A stretch of DNA of 64,000 bases from Acidobacteriota bacterium. GTDB lineage: Bacteria; Acidobacteriota; Terriglobia; Bryobacterales; Bryobacteraceae. The stretch's first letter is position 1; every line of letters starts with the position of its first letter. The translations under genes and the position numbers were made by a program. The stretch spans positions 1 to 64,000 of the forward strand of contig JAKOTR010000033.1 of the NCBI GenBank assembly GCA_029776225.1. The letters are read 5' to 3'. Under the pieces are notes generated by a model. The model did no database searches, was not told the DNA's origin, and was given only the letters and a program-made list of their open reading frames with translations. Positions 1 through 7,786 of the stretch are shown one piece after another.

Positions 1-201
1 TGCCCGCTGAACAACTTCCTTTTTGGCAAACTGACGCGCTCGTTCGGCTACTCCGGACTCAGCGGACGGAATCCCGCCGAGGAGTTGCGGGCGCGCATCC
101 ACGAGGAGCACGAGGCGCTGGCAACCATCACAGTCCGCTCGGCCACCGACATCACCAATCCGACTCCGGCTGTAAAGCGTGCGCTCGACCGCGCGAGGTA
201 G
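1..201 (+). CDS. 3' end of an unidentified protein (partial)
   Basis: An open frame enters from the left edge and ends at TAG 199-201, giving the last 66 residues of a protein whose start lies outside the window. The tail reads PLNNFLFGKL near the visible start and ends AVKRALDRAR; the second half is polar and charged. I do not recognise a family from this fragment. The next gene is convergent and ends 49 bases away. Confidence 0.55.
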   Translation, partial: CPLNNFLFGKLTRSFGYSGLSGRNPAEELRARIHEEHEALATITVRSATDITNPTPAVKRALDRAR

Positions 202-250
202 GGCACGCGGTGAAGGATGAGCGGCGCCGGCTGCGCACCGATCATCCGCG

Positions 251-1174
251 TCACCTGGCGATCAGGTTTTCCAGATAGGCTGCAACTTCGGATTCGGACT
301 TAGCTTTTCCGCGCGCGGACGGACTGAGCGCTTGCAGGAGCGGCGCTAAGTCGCTCCCTTGAGCAACATACAACTTATAAAGCAGCGGATAGTAGCGGGT
401 GTAAGTAGCGTCGAACGCAAGTCCGGCGTTGTTCATCGCCGCCGGGCAGGCATTAAAAGATGCCGGTGCGGGGCTGATGCCTTTACACTCCCGCTGCAAC
501 TGCTCGTATGCCTCGGCTTTGGCCGCCAGAGCGGAGTCAACCGAAGTCCGGCCATCCCGCACATCTTTGTAGAGTTTTTCCAGCCGGTCGAAGTAGCGGT
601 TCACGATCTCCGCTTTTTGAAGAAAGAGCTCGGCTTCGCGTGCGAGGTTTTGATAAGTCGCGGATTCGGCGCCATAGCGTTCGCGCGCGAACGCCGCCGC
701 CGTGTGGAAACCCATCAGCGTGGTGGCAGCCTCGGCGACGGCCGTTGGAAGGTCCTTCAATTCCCGGGCGTCGTGCAGGTCCTCGTGCGGCACCACCACC
801 AGCACGCGCTCCAGCGGCGCACTTTCAAGACTTGCGGTGACCGGAGTGTTGCCGCTGGCCACCGCCTCGATTGCGTAGTAGAAAACGTCGTACCGGGTTT
901 CGTCTATCCCGCAGCCCGGGCCTTTTACCTGGCGCAGTTCGAGTTCGTCGTAAGTTCGCGGGAGTTCCAGCTTGCCCGTGTAATAGCAGCGGTAAGAGGC
1001 GGCTTCTTTATCGGAACGTTTCTCGAAATTGCGGGTCGGTTTCAAACCCAGCGATTCCTCGAAGCGCCTCAGGCTTTCGATCACTTCCCGGTTCGCATCC
1101 GCATCCTGAGCGGAAACCGCGGCGCTCATTCCCCCGAGTGCGAGTACCGCCAAGGCACGCAGCCCTGCTCTCAT
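251..1174 (-). CDS. exported protein with zincin-like HExxH motif
   Basis: A 307-residue protein starting with a signal peptide (MRAGLRALAV to about SAQ, residues 1-22), so probably periplasmic or outer-membrane associated. Residues 130-134 read HEDLH after a hydrophobic strand (VLVVVP), and Glu148 follows 14 residues later in an AVAEAATTL segment. This HExxH plus downstream Glu arrangement resembles gluzincin metallopeptidases. The C-terminal half is helical and rich in Ala, Glu and Leu. The frame stays open upstream to 1780, but that part lacks a signal peptide and covers a divergent gene, so ATG 1174 at the signal peptide was chosen. The metallopeptidase role is inferred from the motif only; I recognise no named family. 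Confidence 0.7.
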   Translation of the reverse strand: MRAGLRALAVLALGGMSAAVSAQDADANREVIESLRRFEESLGLKPTRNFEKRSDKEAASYRCYYTGKLELPRTYDELELRQVKGPGCGIDETRYDVFYYAIEAVASGNTPVTASLESAPLERVLVVVPHEDLHDARELKDLPTAVAEAATTLMGFHTAAAFARERYGAESATYQNLAREAELFLQKAEIVNRYFDRLEKLYKDVRDGRTSVDSALAAKAEAYEQLQRECKGISPAPASFNACPAAMNNAGLAFDATYTRYYPLLYKLYVAQGSDLAPLLQALSPSARGKAKSESEVAAYLENLIAR

Positions 1175-1286
1175 AAGCCTATTATCCGGCGTTGCAGCGC
1201 ATCGAGTCTTCACCGGTCCGGAGCTCATCGGTGTAATTTGTACACAAAGGCCACAACGGCGCACTTGCCAAACCGCGCGACTGCAT

Positions 1287-1384
1287 GATTGGCAGGCGAC
1301 GTGCCCTCTCGATTGGCAGCGAGGCTCCGGCCTCCGCCAAAGCAGGTTTGTAGGGCCGCTTCCAGGCAGGCTCAGGAGCCAATC
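1287..1384. repeat. three GATTGGC motifs in a divergent promoter region
   Basis: GATTGGCAG occurs at 1287-1295 and again at 1311-1319, 24 bases apart. The inverse, GCCAATC, lies at 1378-1384, just before the ribosome binding site of the gene at 1414. The 239-base region separates two divergent exported-protein genes. A regulator-binding function is only a guess from the repetition. Confidence 0.35.
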
Positions 1385-1413
1385 AGAAAGCTTCCATGGA
1401 GGGAAAAGCAAAC

Positions 1414-1695
1414 ATGAAAAGTTGGGGAATGTTCTTGGCCACTTCCTGCTTAGGCGTCGCCCTGGCGACAGGCGCCGCGGCCCAGGAGACACAACAGCCT
1501 CCGCCTCAGACGCAGGATGAGCAGCAACAACAGCAGCAGCAGCCACAACAGCAGCCGGAACCGCAGCAGCCCGAGGCTCAGCAGCAGCCCGATCAATACC
1601 AGCTGCCGCGGACCGCGAGCCCGATGCCCTTGGCCGCACTGGCCGGCATGGCGTCGCTGGCCGCCGCGGGAATCGTGCGGAAACTGCGCAAGTAG
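1414..1695 (+). CDS. small Q-rich exported protein with LPxTA-type C-terminal tail
   Basis: A 93-residue protein with a signal peptide (MKSWGMFLATSCLG to about GAAAQ), a low-complexity middle made almost entirely of Gln, Pro and Glu, and a C-terminal tail. The tail reads LPRTAS, then a hydrophobic stretch PMPLAALAGMASLAAAG, then basic RKLRK. This is the tripartite layout of a sortase-type sorting signal, with Ala in place of the usual Gly. ATG 1414 was chosen over ATG 1396 because GGAGGG at 1398-1403 is correctly spaced for it and the signal peptide starts there. The mature part would be a flexible surface or periplasmic linker. No sortase gene is visible in this window. Confidence 0.75.
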   Translation: MKSWGMFLATSCLGVALATGAAAQETQQPPPQTQDEQQQQQQQPQQQPEPQQPEAQQQPDQYQLPRTASPMPLAALAGMASLAAAGIVRKLRK

Positions 1696-1701
1696 GCCGT
1701 T

Positions 1702-2199
1702 CTAAGATATAGCTCGAGACGATGACCCGGTGTCCGGCGGGCGCCGGGTCTTCCGCTCGAGCTGCCGCCTTGCGCTCCATTGTCCGAGAAAGAGCTCAGC
1801 GGCAACCGCTTCCTGTTCCCGGTCCGCAGCCTGGCGCCACTCCTCGTAACTCTTCTCCCGGAGTTTTTCGAGCAGCCGCAATTTACGCTGGGCTTCAATG
1901 AGCCGCTGCCGCTGGGCGGCAATGCGTTCTTCGCAGCGGCGGCGCTCGGCGGCCAGCCGCTCCAATTCCCTGGCGGCGAACGCCCGGCACGCTTCCAGCG
2001 CCGCCAGCTCGTCCGCGCTCGTCGAAGCAGCGTACAGAACTTGGCGTTCGGCTTCCGCTCTTTCCTTTTCCACCCGCTCGCGGGCGGCGTCGACCTGCCG
2101 CAACTCCTCAAACAGGGCGCGCAGTTTGGCTTCCTCGGTGTCCACCTGAAGGCGGCGCCAGCCGAGCACAGTCTCCAGACGGAATTGAAAGCGGCGCAT
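1702..2199 (-). CDS. fliJ: flagellar export chaperone-like protein FliJ
   Basis: A 165-residue protein, almost wholly charged coiled coil from about residue 17 to 130, starting MRRFQFRLETVLGWRR, which matches the usual FliJ opening. FliJ sits as the central stalk in the FliI ATPase ring of the flagellar type III export apparatus and helps escort chaperones. It is the last gene of the flagellar operon, 18 bases after fliI. The C-terminal tail after the coiled coil (RRPPDTGSSS) is coded by the inverted repeat shared with the convergent terminator. FliJ is poorly conserved, so the call rests on position, length and coiled-coil character. Confidence 0.85.
   Translation of the reverse strand: MRRFQFRLETVLGWRRLQVDTEEAKLRALFEELRQVDAARERVEKERAEAERQVLYAASTSADELAALEACRAFAARELERLAAERRRCEERIAAQRQRLIEAQRKLRLLEKLREKSYEEWRQAADREQEAVAAELFLGQWSARRQLERKTRRPPDTGSSSRAIS
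1711..1763 (+). terminator. nested inverted repeat, likely terminator after the LPxTA gene
   Basis: An outer stem AGCTCGAG 1711-1718 pairs with CTCGAGCT 1756-1763. An inner nine-base stem GACCCGGTG 1724-1732 pairs with CGCCGGGTC 1742-1750, with one G-T pair. It lies 15 bases after the stop of the gene ending at 1695 and inside the 3' end of the convergent fliJ gene. There is no long T tract, so the terminator call is moderate. Confidence 0.45.
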
Positions 2200-2217
2200 C
2201 GCGAGTCTCCCCAGGCT

Positions 2218-3552
2218 CTAGGACAGCAGCTTCGCCAGCGCCTGCATGCGGTTCACAGTTTCTTCGATCGTCGATTTTCCGTCGGCATCCTGCCGCAGGA
2301 AGTCAAGCAGTTGGTCTCTCCCGCGGATGGCGGCGTCGAGCTTCGGATTTGAGCCCGAGACATAGGCCCCCAACTGAATGAGGTCCTCGGATTGATGATA
2401 GGTCGCGAGCGCCTCGCGAAGTTTTCTGGCCGCTTCACGCTGCTCGGGCGTGGCGACCTGGGACGTAAGCCGGCTGACGGAATTCAGGATATCGATTGCA
2501 GGGTAGTGGCCCATGCCGGCCAGGCGGCGGGAAAGCACGATATGGCCGTCCAGGATGGCGCGGACGGCATCGGAAATCGGTTCGGACAGGTCGTCGCCCT
2601 CGACCAGCACCGTGAAAAATCCGGTGATCGATCCGCGGCGAAAATTGCCCGCCCGCTCGAAGACCTGCGGCAGCAGATTGAACACCGAGGGCGTGTAACC
2701 CTTCTGGCTCGGGGGCTCGCCAGCCGCGAGGCCGATCTCCCTCTGCGCCATGGCCAGCCGCGTCACCGAGTCGATCACCAGCAGCACGTTCGCCCCCTGG
2801 TCGCGAAAATACTCGGCTATGGCCAGCGCCACGAAGCAGGCGCGCACGCGCAGCGGCGCCGGCCGGTCCGAGGTCGCCACCACCAGCACCGATCGTTTCA
2901 TCCCCTCCGGTCCGAGATCGTGGTCGATGAACGAGCGCACTTCGCGGTTGCGCTCGCCGATCAGCCCAACGACGGTGACGTCGGCAAAATTGTGCCGGCA
3001 CATCGAACCCAGCAGTGTGCTCTTGCCGACGCCGCTCCCGCCGAAGATGCCGATTCGCTGGCCCTTGCCGCAGGGCAGCAGGCTGTCTATGGCGCGAATT
3101 CCCGTCACCAGCGGCTCGACGATGTGCTCGCGCTCCAGCGGACCCGGCGGCGCCTTGTAAAGCTCGTATGCGGCGGTAGCCTCGATTGGCGGGCCCGAGT
3201 CCATTGGTTTCCCGAAGCCGTCCAGCACACGGCCGAGCAGGCCCGGTCCGACCTCCACCTTCGCGTCCTCGCGCCGCGCGACAATCAGGTCTCCCAGTTC
3301 GAGGCCGGTGGTCTCCTCGAAGGGCATCGACAGCACGTGGCCGTCGCGAAACCCGATCACCTGCGTGCGAATGCGCCGCCCGTCGGCGCAGTGAATCTCG
3401 CAGAAGTCGCCGAGCGCCACCGAGGGCCCCGCCGATTCCACGAGCATTCCTACCATCGCCAGCACCGTCCCGGTCCAGCGATAGTATTCGCGCTTCTCCA
3501 CGTTTTCGATAAACGGCCTGAGGTCCAGGCCTTCGGCTTCCGTCATGGTCAA
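2218..3552 (-). CDS. fliI: flagellum-specific ATPase FliI
   Basis: A 444-residue F1-beta-like ATPase that powers and times substrate entry into the flagellar export gate. The Walker A motif is GGSGVGKST in the context GIFGGSGVGKST. The Walker B strand is LLVIDSVTRLA, and the family signature PPSQKGYTPSVF is present. The C-terminal helical domain ends MQALAKLLS. Length is normal for FliI. Its start overlaps the end of fliH by four bases (3549-3552), indicating translational coupling. It is flanked by its regulator FliH and stalk protein FliJ, the standard order. Confidence 0.97.
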   Translation of the reverse strand: MTMTEAEGLDLRPFIENVEKREYYRWTGTVLAMVGMLVESAGPSVALGDFCEIHCADGRRIRTQVIGFRDGHVLSMPFEETTGLELGDLIVARREDAKVEVGPGLLGRVLDGFGKPMDSGPPIEATAAYELYKAPPGPLEREHIVEPLVTGIRAIDSLLPCGKGQRIGIFGGSGVGKSTLLGSMCRHNFADVTVVGLIGERNREVRSFIDHDLGPEGMKRSVLVVATSDRPAPLRVRACFVALAIAEYFRDQGANVLLVIDSVTRLAMAQREIGLAAGEPPSQKGYTPSVFNLLPQVFERAGNFRRGSITGFFTVLVEGDDLSEPISDAVRAILDGHIVLSRRLAGMGHYPAIDILNSVSRLTSQVATPEQREAARKLREALATYHQSEDLIQLGAYVSGSNPKLDAAIRGRDQLLDFLRQDADGKSTIEETVNRMQALAKLLS

Positions 3553-4232
3553 TGCCGCAGCCTGTCGGCAAGCCCGCGCTGGATTTCCTCGAGCTGCGTT
3601 TCCACGGAGGCGTCGAGGTTTCCCCGGGGGGTCTCAAACACGGCCGAGCCGCGCCCGAGGCGGTTATCTGCGACGACCTCGATGCGTCCCAGGTGGCCCA
3701 TTTGGTCCAGATGCCGCCTGACGATTTCGGCATCCTCGGGACTCACCCGAACACGGTCGACCTCGCGATTCTCCAGCTTGGTGAGCGCCGCCTTCACCAC
3801 GCCCAAAATCGCCTCCGGGTCGATGCTTAGCTCCCGGTGCACGATCCGCCGGCCGATCGCCAGCGCCAGCTTGACGACGTCCTGTTCCGCCTCGCGCCGC
3901 AGCCTGCGGCGCATTTGGGAGAGCTCGGCCACGGTGCGCGCAAACTGCTCGATGACGGGATTCAAGCGGGCGGCCGCCTGTTCCTGGCCGTCGGACTCCC
4001 CCTTCCGGTATCCGGCTGCGAACGCCTGCTGCTCCCGCTGCTGCTGTTGCTGCGCCTCCTGCTCGAGCTGGGCGACGCGCGCCCTCAGCGATGCGATTTC
4101 CGCCTCCGCCGCCGCTCTATCACCGTCGCGGGTTGGCTCCTCCTGTTCAGGCGATTCGGCGGGCGCAACCACTTTCCAGGCAACCGGCTGGATGGGCCGC
4201 GCGGCGTCGCCCGTGAGCACTCTGGTAGACAT
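3549..4232 (-). CDS. fliH: flagellar assembly protein FliH
   Basis: A 227-residue protein that binds and restrains the FliI ATPase at the base of the flagellum. Residues about 50-85 form a Glu/Gln-rich coiled coil with a QQQQQ run. The C-terminal half (LALAIGRRIVHREL, then DRVRVSPEDAEIV and IEVVADNRLGRGSAVFETPRG) matches the FliH/YscL/V-ATPase E-subunit fold, including the GGC-type strand that contacts the ATPase. It lies between cheW (24 bases upstream) and fliI (four-base overlap). Confidence 0.9.
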   Translation of the reverse strand: MSTRVLTGDAARPIQPVAWKVVAPAESPEQEEPTRDGDRAAAEAEIASLRARVAQLEQEAQQQQQREQQAFAAGYRKGESDGQEQAAARLNPVIEQFARTVAELSQMRRRLRREAEQDVVKLALAIGRRIVHRELSIDPEAILGVVKAALTKLENREVDRVRVSPEDAEIVRRHLDQMGHLGRIEVVADNRLGRGSAVFETPRGNLDASVETQLEEIQRGLADRLRH

Positions 4233-4256
4233 ATTTCCGCCCGCCCGTCCCGGCCG

Positions 4257-4799
4257 CTATTGCAGAACCTGGTCGAGGCCTTGCAGCTCCTGGGCTGTGA
4301 GCACCTGGTCGATTTCGAGCAGGATTTTCACCTTGCCCTTCACCTTTGCCATTCCCAGAATGTAGGGGGTGGCGACGCCGTTGCCGAAATCCGGCGTATC
4401 CTCGATGTCCGCGGCGGTGACGTTCAACACCTCCGAGACGCCGTCCACGACGATGCCCATGAGCATGGGACCCGCTTCGCCCTGAATCTGCACCACGATG
4501 ATGCAGGTCCGCTGGCCGTACTCCACTTCCGGGAGCCCGAACTTCAGCCGCAGGTCCACGACGGGGATGACCTTTCCCCTTAGATTGATGACCCCCTTCA
4601 CGTACGGGGGAGTCTGAGGCACGGCCGTGATGTCCTGAACACCCATGATTTCGCGGACTTTGAGCACCTGGATGCCGAACTCCTCGCGGCCGAGTTCAAA
4701 GGTCAAGTACTTGCCGGGTCTCTGGTCCACTCTTGCCTGTTGAGCTTTTCCCTGTTGGGCGTTTTCCTGTGTCGATACAGCGCTGGCTTGCATGCACAC
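4257..4799 (-). CDS. cheW: chemotaxis coupling protein CheW
   Basis: A 180-residue single-domain CheW protein linking chemoreceptors to the CheA kinase. The CheW fold covers about residues 28-170 with the typical strings YLTFELGREEFGIQ, VREIMG, INLRGKVIPVVDLR and MGIVVDGVSEVL. About 25 Gln-rich residues precede the fold. AGGAG lies five bases before ATG 4799. It is encoded in the same direction between fliF and fliH, the place that fliG normally occupies in fliE-fliF-fliG-fliH operons. CheW shares no fold with FliG, so it does not replace it. Confidence 0.93.
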   Translation of the reverse strand: MCMQASAVSTQENAQQGKAQQARVDQRPGKYLTFELGREEFGIQVLKVREIMGVQDITAVPQTPPYVKGVINLRGKVIPVVDLRLKFGLPEVEYGQRTCIIVVQIQGEAGPMLMGIVVDGVSEVLNVTAADIEDTPDFGNGVATPYILGMAKVKGKVKILLEIDQVLTAQELQGLDQVLQ

Positions 4800-4860
4800 T
4801 CCTGTTTTTCGCTGACGAATACTTATCGGCTGTTTTCGGTGAAGCTGTATGCTTTCGCGC

Positions 4861-6561
4861 CTAATCCAGGTCGTACAGCCAGGACCGCAGGATTTGTGCG
4901 GTCTTGACCGGGTCCTTCTTGGCCGTCTCCGTCAGGTGTTTGGTGAGCACTTCGGCCTTCTTGGTAGTCACCGGAGGGAGTTTGAGAGACTTCAGCGCCT
5001 CGACCTCCAGGCGGTGCTTCATCGCCTGCTGCTCGGCGAGCTGGGCTTCAAGCTGCTTTTCCGCCTGCTCGACGTCTTCGGGGCTCGCCAACTCGGGCAT
5101 GGCCTGCCCGCCCGCGACCGCTTTGGCCATCTCCACTTTCCGCCGTTTCCTGCGGCGGAGGACCAGGAACGCGGCCCCCAGGAGCACCAGCAGCGCCACG
5201 AGCGCTGCAGCGCCGATCAGCACGGGGTCCCTTTGCTGTATCAGTTGCTGAAGCCAGGCAGGCAGCGCGAATGGGGCCGGGGGCGGTGGAGGAGATTCCG
5301 GAAGCGGAGGAGGCTCAGCCGAGAGGGTGGACTCAAACGGCAGGCTTTCCACGATCAACTGGTCGCCGCGGCTCGCGTCGAGGCCCGTCGCCGCCGCGAC
5401 GAGGTCCCGGATCGCCTTCACTCTCTCGGGCGAAGGCGGCTCGATAATGCGCTTGGCGTTCGGCCCGGCGCCCTCCCACCGCACATTCTGATCGAGCAGG
5501 ACCGCCACCGACATCCGCCTGATCGTGCCCTGCGGAAGCCGGGTCTTCCGCACCAGCCGGCTGGTCTGGTAGGTGATGTTCTCGGTCCGCCTCGCGGCCC
5601 CGGCGCCGGACATACCCGGGCGCGATGTCGGCCGGGGCAAAGCGGAAGCCGTGCCCGGAATTCCGGAAGCGAGGTTCGCCCCGCTCACGTCCTCCGTTTT
5701 TTCCGAACTCACCATCACGGACCGCGACGGATCAAAGGTTTCCTCGCTCTGTTCGCCGCCCGAAAAATCGCACTCCACGGAAACGCCGGCACGGAACTTA
5801 TCCGGCCCGAGCAGCGGTTCGAGCGTGGAGTTGATTTTCATTACCAGGTCCTTTTCGACCTTCTGGCGGTACTCGAGCATTGCCTCGGATGGCGGCTCGC
5901 CGTCCAGAGACTCCCGGCGGGGGCGGCTCAGCAGATTGCCGTTCATGTCGAGCACGGAGATGGACTCGGGGGCCAGACCCTCCACCGCGCTCGCAACCAA
6001 GTGACAGATTGCGGTCACGTTCGCGGGCGCCAGCTTCGCCCCGGGCCTCAGCCTCACCATGACGCTGGCCTTGGCCGGCTGGCGCGATTCCAAAAACACC
6101 GAATCCTTGGGAAACGTCACGTGCACCCGGGCCTGCTCGACTTCGGCCAGGGCCATGATCGACCGCTCCAGCTCCCCCTCGACGGCGCGGCGGTAATTGA
6201 CATGCTCGGTGAAATCCGTGACGCCGAAGTTGGTCTGGTCGAACAACTCGAAGCCCACCCGGCCCGTCTTCGGCAGGCCGGCGCCCGCCATCTGGAGCCG
6301 CAGTTCCGCCACCTGGGCCGACGGAACCAGCACGCCCGTGCCGTTTTCGGTCAGCCGGTACGGGGTCCCGCTCTCGCGCAGCTTCTGCACCACCGCGGCG
6401 GCGTCTTCGGGCGACATGCCGCTAAACAGGGGACGGAAATCGCGCTCGCGCCGCCAGTTCGTGAACGCAACGAGCCCGGCGATAACAAGCACGGCCGCCG
6501 CAGCGATGGAGATTCGCTGGCGCACGCTGAGACTGGCGTAGAGTTTCTTGATCTGGTCCAT
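4861..6561 (-). CDS. fliF: flagellar MS-ring protein FliF
   Basis: A 566-residue inner-membrane protein that forms the MS ring, the first platform for flagellar assembly. A first membrane helix (ISIAAAAVLVIAGLVAF, residues about 18-34) is followed by the YscJ/FliF ring-building domains (FGVTDFTEHVNYRRAVEGEL, VEQARVHV). A Pro-rich stretch precedes the second helix (about residues 447-467). The cytoplasmic tail ends KTAQILRSWLYDLD, the conserved FliG-binding peptide. The tail implies that a FliG partner exists elsewhere in the genome even though it is missing from this operon. Gaps are 12 bases to fliE and 61 to cheW. Confidence 0.96.
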   Translation of the reverse strand: MDQIKKLYASLSVRQRISIAAAAVLVIAGLVAFTNWRRERDFRPLFSGMSPEDAAAVVQKLRESGTPYRLTENGTGVLVPSAQVAELRLQMAGAGLPKTGRVGFELFDQTNFGVTDFTEHVNYRRAVEGELERSIMALAEVEQARVHVTFPKDSVFLESRQPAKASVMVRLRPGAKLAPANVTAICHLVASAVEGLAPESISVLDMNGNLLSRPRRESLDGEPPSEAMLEYRQKVEKDLVMKINSTLEPLLGPDKFRAGVSVECDFSGGEQSEETFDPSRSVMVSSEKTEDVSGANLASGIPGTASALPRPTSRPGMSGAGAARRTENITYQTSRLVRKTRLPQGTIRRMSVAVLLDQNVRWEGAGPNAKRIIEPPSPERVKAIRDLVAAATGLDASRGDQLIVESLPFESTLSAEPPPLPESPPPPPAPFALPAWLQQLIQQRDPVLIGAAALVALLVLLGAAFLVLRRRKRRKVEMAKAVAGGQAMPELASPEDVEQAEKQLEAQLAEQQAMKHRLEVEALKSLKLPPVTTKKAEVLTKHLTETAKKDPVKTAQILRSWLYDLD

Positions 6562-6573
6562 GTCGGCGCCGGA

Positions 6574-6870
6574 TTAGATCTGCATCCGCATAATTTCCTG
6601 GTAGGCCTGCACGACTTTGTTCCGGACCTGGAGGAACATTTCGAACGCCAGTTCCGCCCGCTGCACCGCAAGAATGGTGCTGTGGAGTTCCCCGCCCTCT
6701 CCGGCCAGAAATCGTTCTATGTTCTGTGCGGCCGTGTCTCTGAGGTTTTCGACCTTGTTGATGGCGCTTTCAAGCGCGGCCTGAAAGGCTCCAGGCCGGC
6801 TGGCTTCCGCCGGGCCTTGAACGGCCGACGGAAGGGTAATACTGGTGATGGCACTGATGGGGGATGACAT
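6574..6870 (-). CDS. fliE: flagellar hook-basal body protein FliE
   Basis: A 98-residue protein joining the MS ring to the proximal rod. The C-terminal half carries the FliE signature (LAVQRAELAFEMFLQVRNKVVQAYQEIMRMQI region), ending exactly at the conserved RMQI. Length is typical. It sits between flgC (12 bases upstream) and fliF (12 bases downstream), the usual gene order. Confidence 0.95.
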   Translation of the reverse strand: MSSPISAITSITLPSAVQGPAEASRPGAFQAALESAINKVENLRDTAAQNIERFLAGEGGELHSTILAVQRAELAFEMFLQVRNKVVQAYQEIMRMQI

Positions 6871-6882
6871 CGGGCGCGCCTC

Positions 6883-7320
6883 CTATCGCAGCAGTTCAAT
6901 CGTCTTGTGGATCATGTCCTTGACTGCCGACATGGCGGCCACGTTGGCCTGATAGCCGCGGGTGGCGCTCATCAGGTCCACCATGTCCTCGGCAGGATTC
7001 ACGTTGGGAAAGGCCACGTAGCCGTCGGCATCGGCGTCCGGATGCCCGGGAAGGTAGCGCCGCTCGGGCGGCCGCGTGTCCTCGACCACCTCCGCGACGG
7101 CTACTCCGGTGCCGAGTTCGCCGAGTTCGGCCCGGAACACCGAAGCGAAGGGGGAATCGGCGGGCTGGCTCATGAAAACCGCGTCCTTGCGGCGGTAGGG
7201 CCCGCCTTCCGGCGTCCGCGTGGTTTCGGCATTGGCGAGATTCTCGACCAGCAGCGCGGCGCGCGTCCGCTGCGCCGCCATACCCGAAGCGCTGACCGAA
7301 AGAAGAGAAAAGAGGCTCAT
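6883..7320 (-). CDS. flgC: flagellar basal-body rod protein FlgC
   Basis: A 145-residue proximal rod protein. It begins with the flagellar rod/hook N-terminal motif (SLFSLLSVSASGMAAQRTR and LVENLANAETTRT) and ends with the matching C-terminal helix (VDLMSATRGYQANVAAMSAVKDMIHKTIELLR region). The central YVAFPNVNPAEDM stretch is the family signature. It overlaps flgB by four bases. Confidence 0.96.
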   Translation of the reverse strand: MSLFSLLSVSASGMAAQRTRAALLVENLANAETTRTPEGGPYRRKDAVFMSQPADSPFASVFRAELGELGTGVAVAEVVEDTRPPERRYLPGHPDADADGYVAFPNVNPAEDMVDLMSATRGYQANVAAMSAVKDMIHKTIELLR

Positions 7321-7655
7321 CCGTTTCTACCCTCCTGAATAGCCGAACGCACGGCGCGGATCTCGGCGCGCAGCAGGTTCACGGCGACGTTGAAGCGCAG
7401 GGCGTTTTCCGCGAGCAGGCGCGCTTCGCGGTCCATGCTCACGTTATTGCCGTCGTGCTTGACTTCGAGGCCCGCTACCTCGATCACGCGCGGCGAGCCG
7501 CCCTTGATGAGGTTGCGGAACTCAGTCGCGAAGTCGATGTCCCGGGTCTTGTACCCCGGCGTGTCGGCATTGGCGATGTTTGAGGCGACAAGCTTTTGCC
7601 GCACGCTCAGCAGATCCATGTACCGTTCGAGGCTTCCCGCAATCGGATCCAGCAT
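7317..7655 (-). CDS. flgB: flagellar basal-body rod protein FlgB
   Basis: A 112-residue proximal rod protein, first gene of the flagellar operon seen here. The signature VASNIANADTPGYKTRDIDF lies at about residues 24-43. FlgB polymerises with FlgC to start the rod, and the two frames overlap by four bases. The promoter of the operon should lie in the 131 bases between 7656 and the end of shc at 7787; no clear sigma-28 or sigma-54 site could be assigned by eye. Confidence 0.95.
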   Translation of the reverse strand: MLDPIAGSLERYMDLLSVRQKLVASNIANADTPGYKTRDIDFATEFRNLIKGGSPRVIEVAGLEVKHDGNNVSMDREARLLAENALRFNVAVNLLRAEIRAVRSAIQEGRNG

Positions 7656-7786
7656 GCCGAAAGGGGCGATGCACGCCTCCTGCCAGAGCGCGGTTGTTCA
7701 ATTTCAACGACTTACGCGAGGTCTCCAGTGGCAAAAAACCGTCTCCGCGGCAGGAATGTGGCCGCGGAGCGGCGTTGGCGGCTGGA

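Noticed and set aside
4849-6867. Long open frame on the plus strand opposite fliF and fliE
   Set aside because: It is antisense to well-conserved flagellar genes, is rich in Arg/His/Gly as expected for a GC-rich shadow frame, and resembles no protein family.
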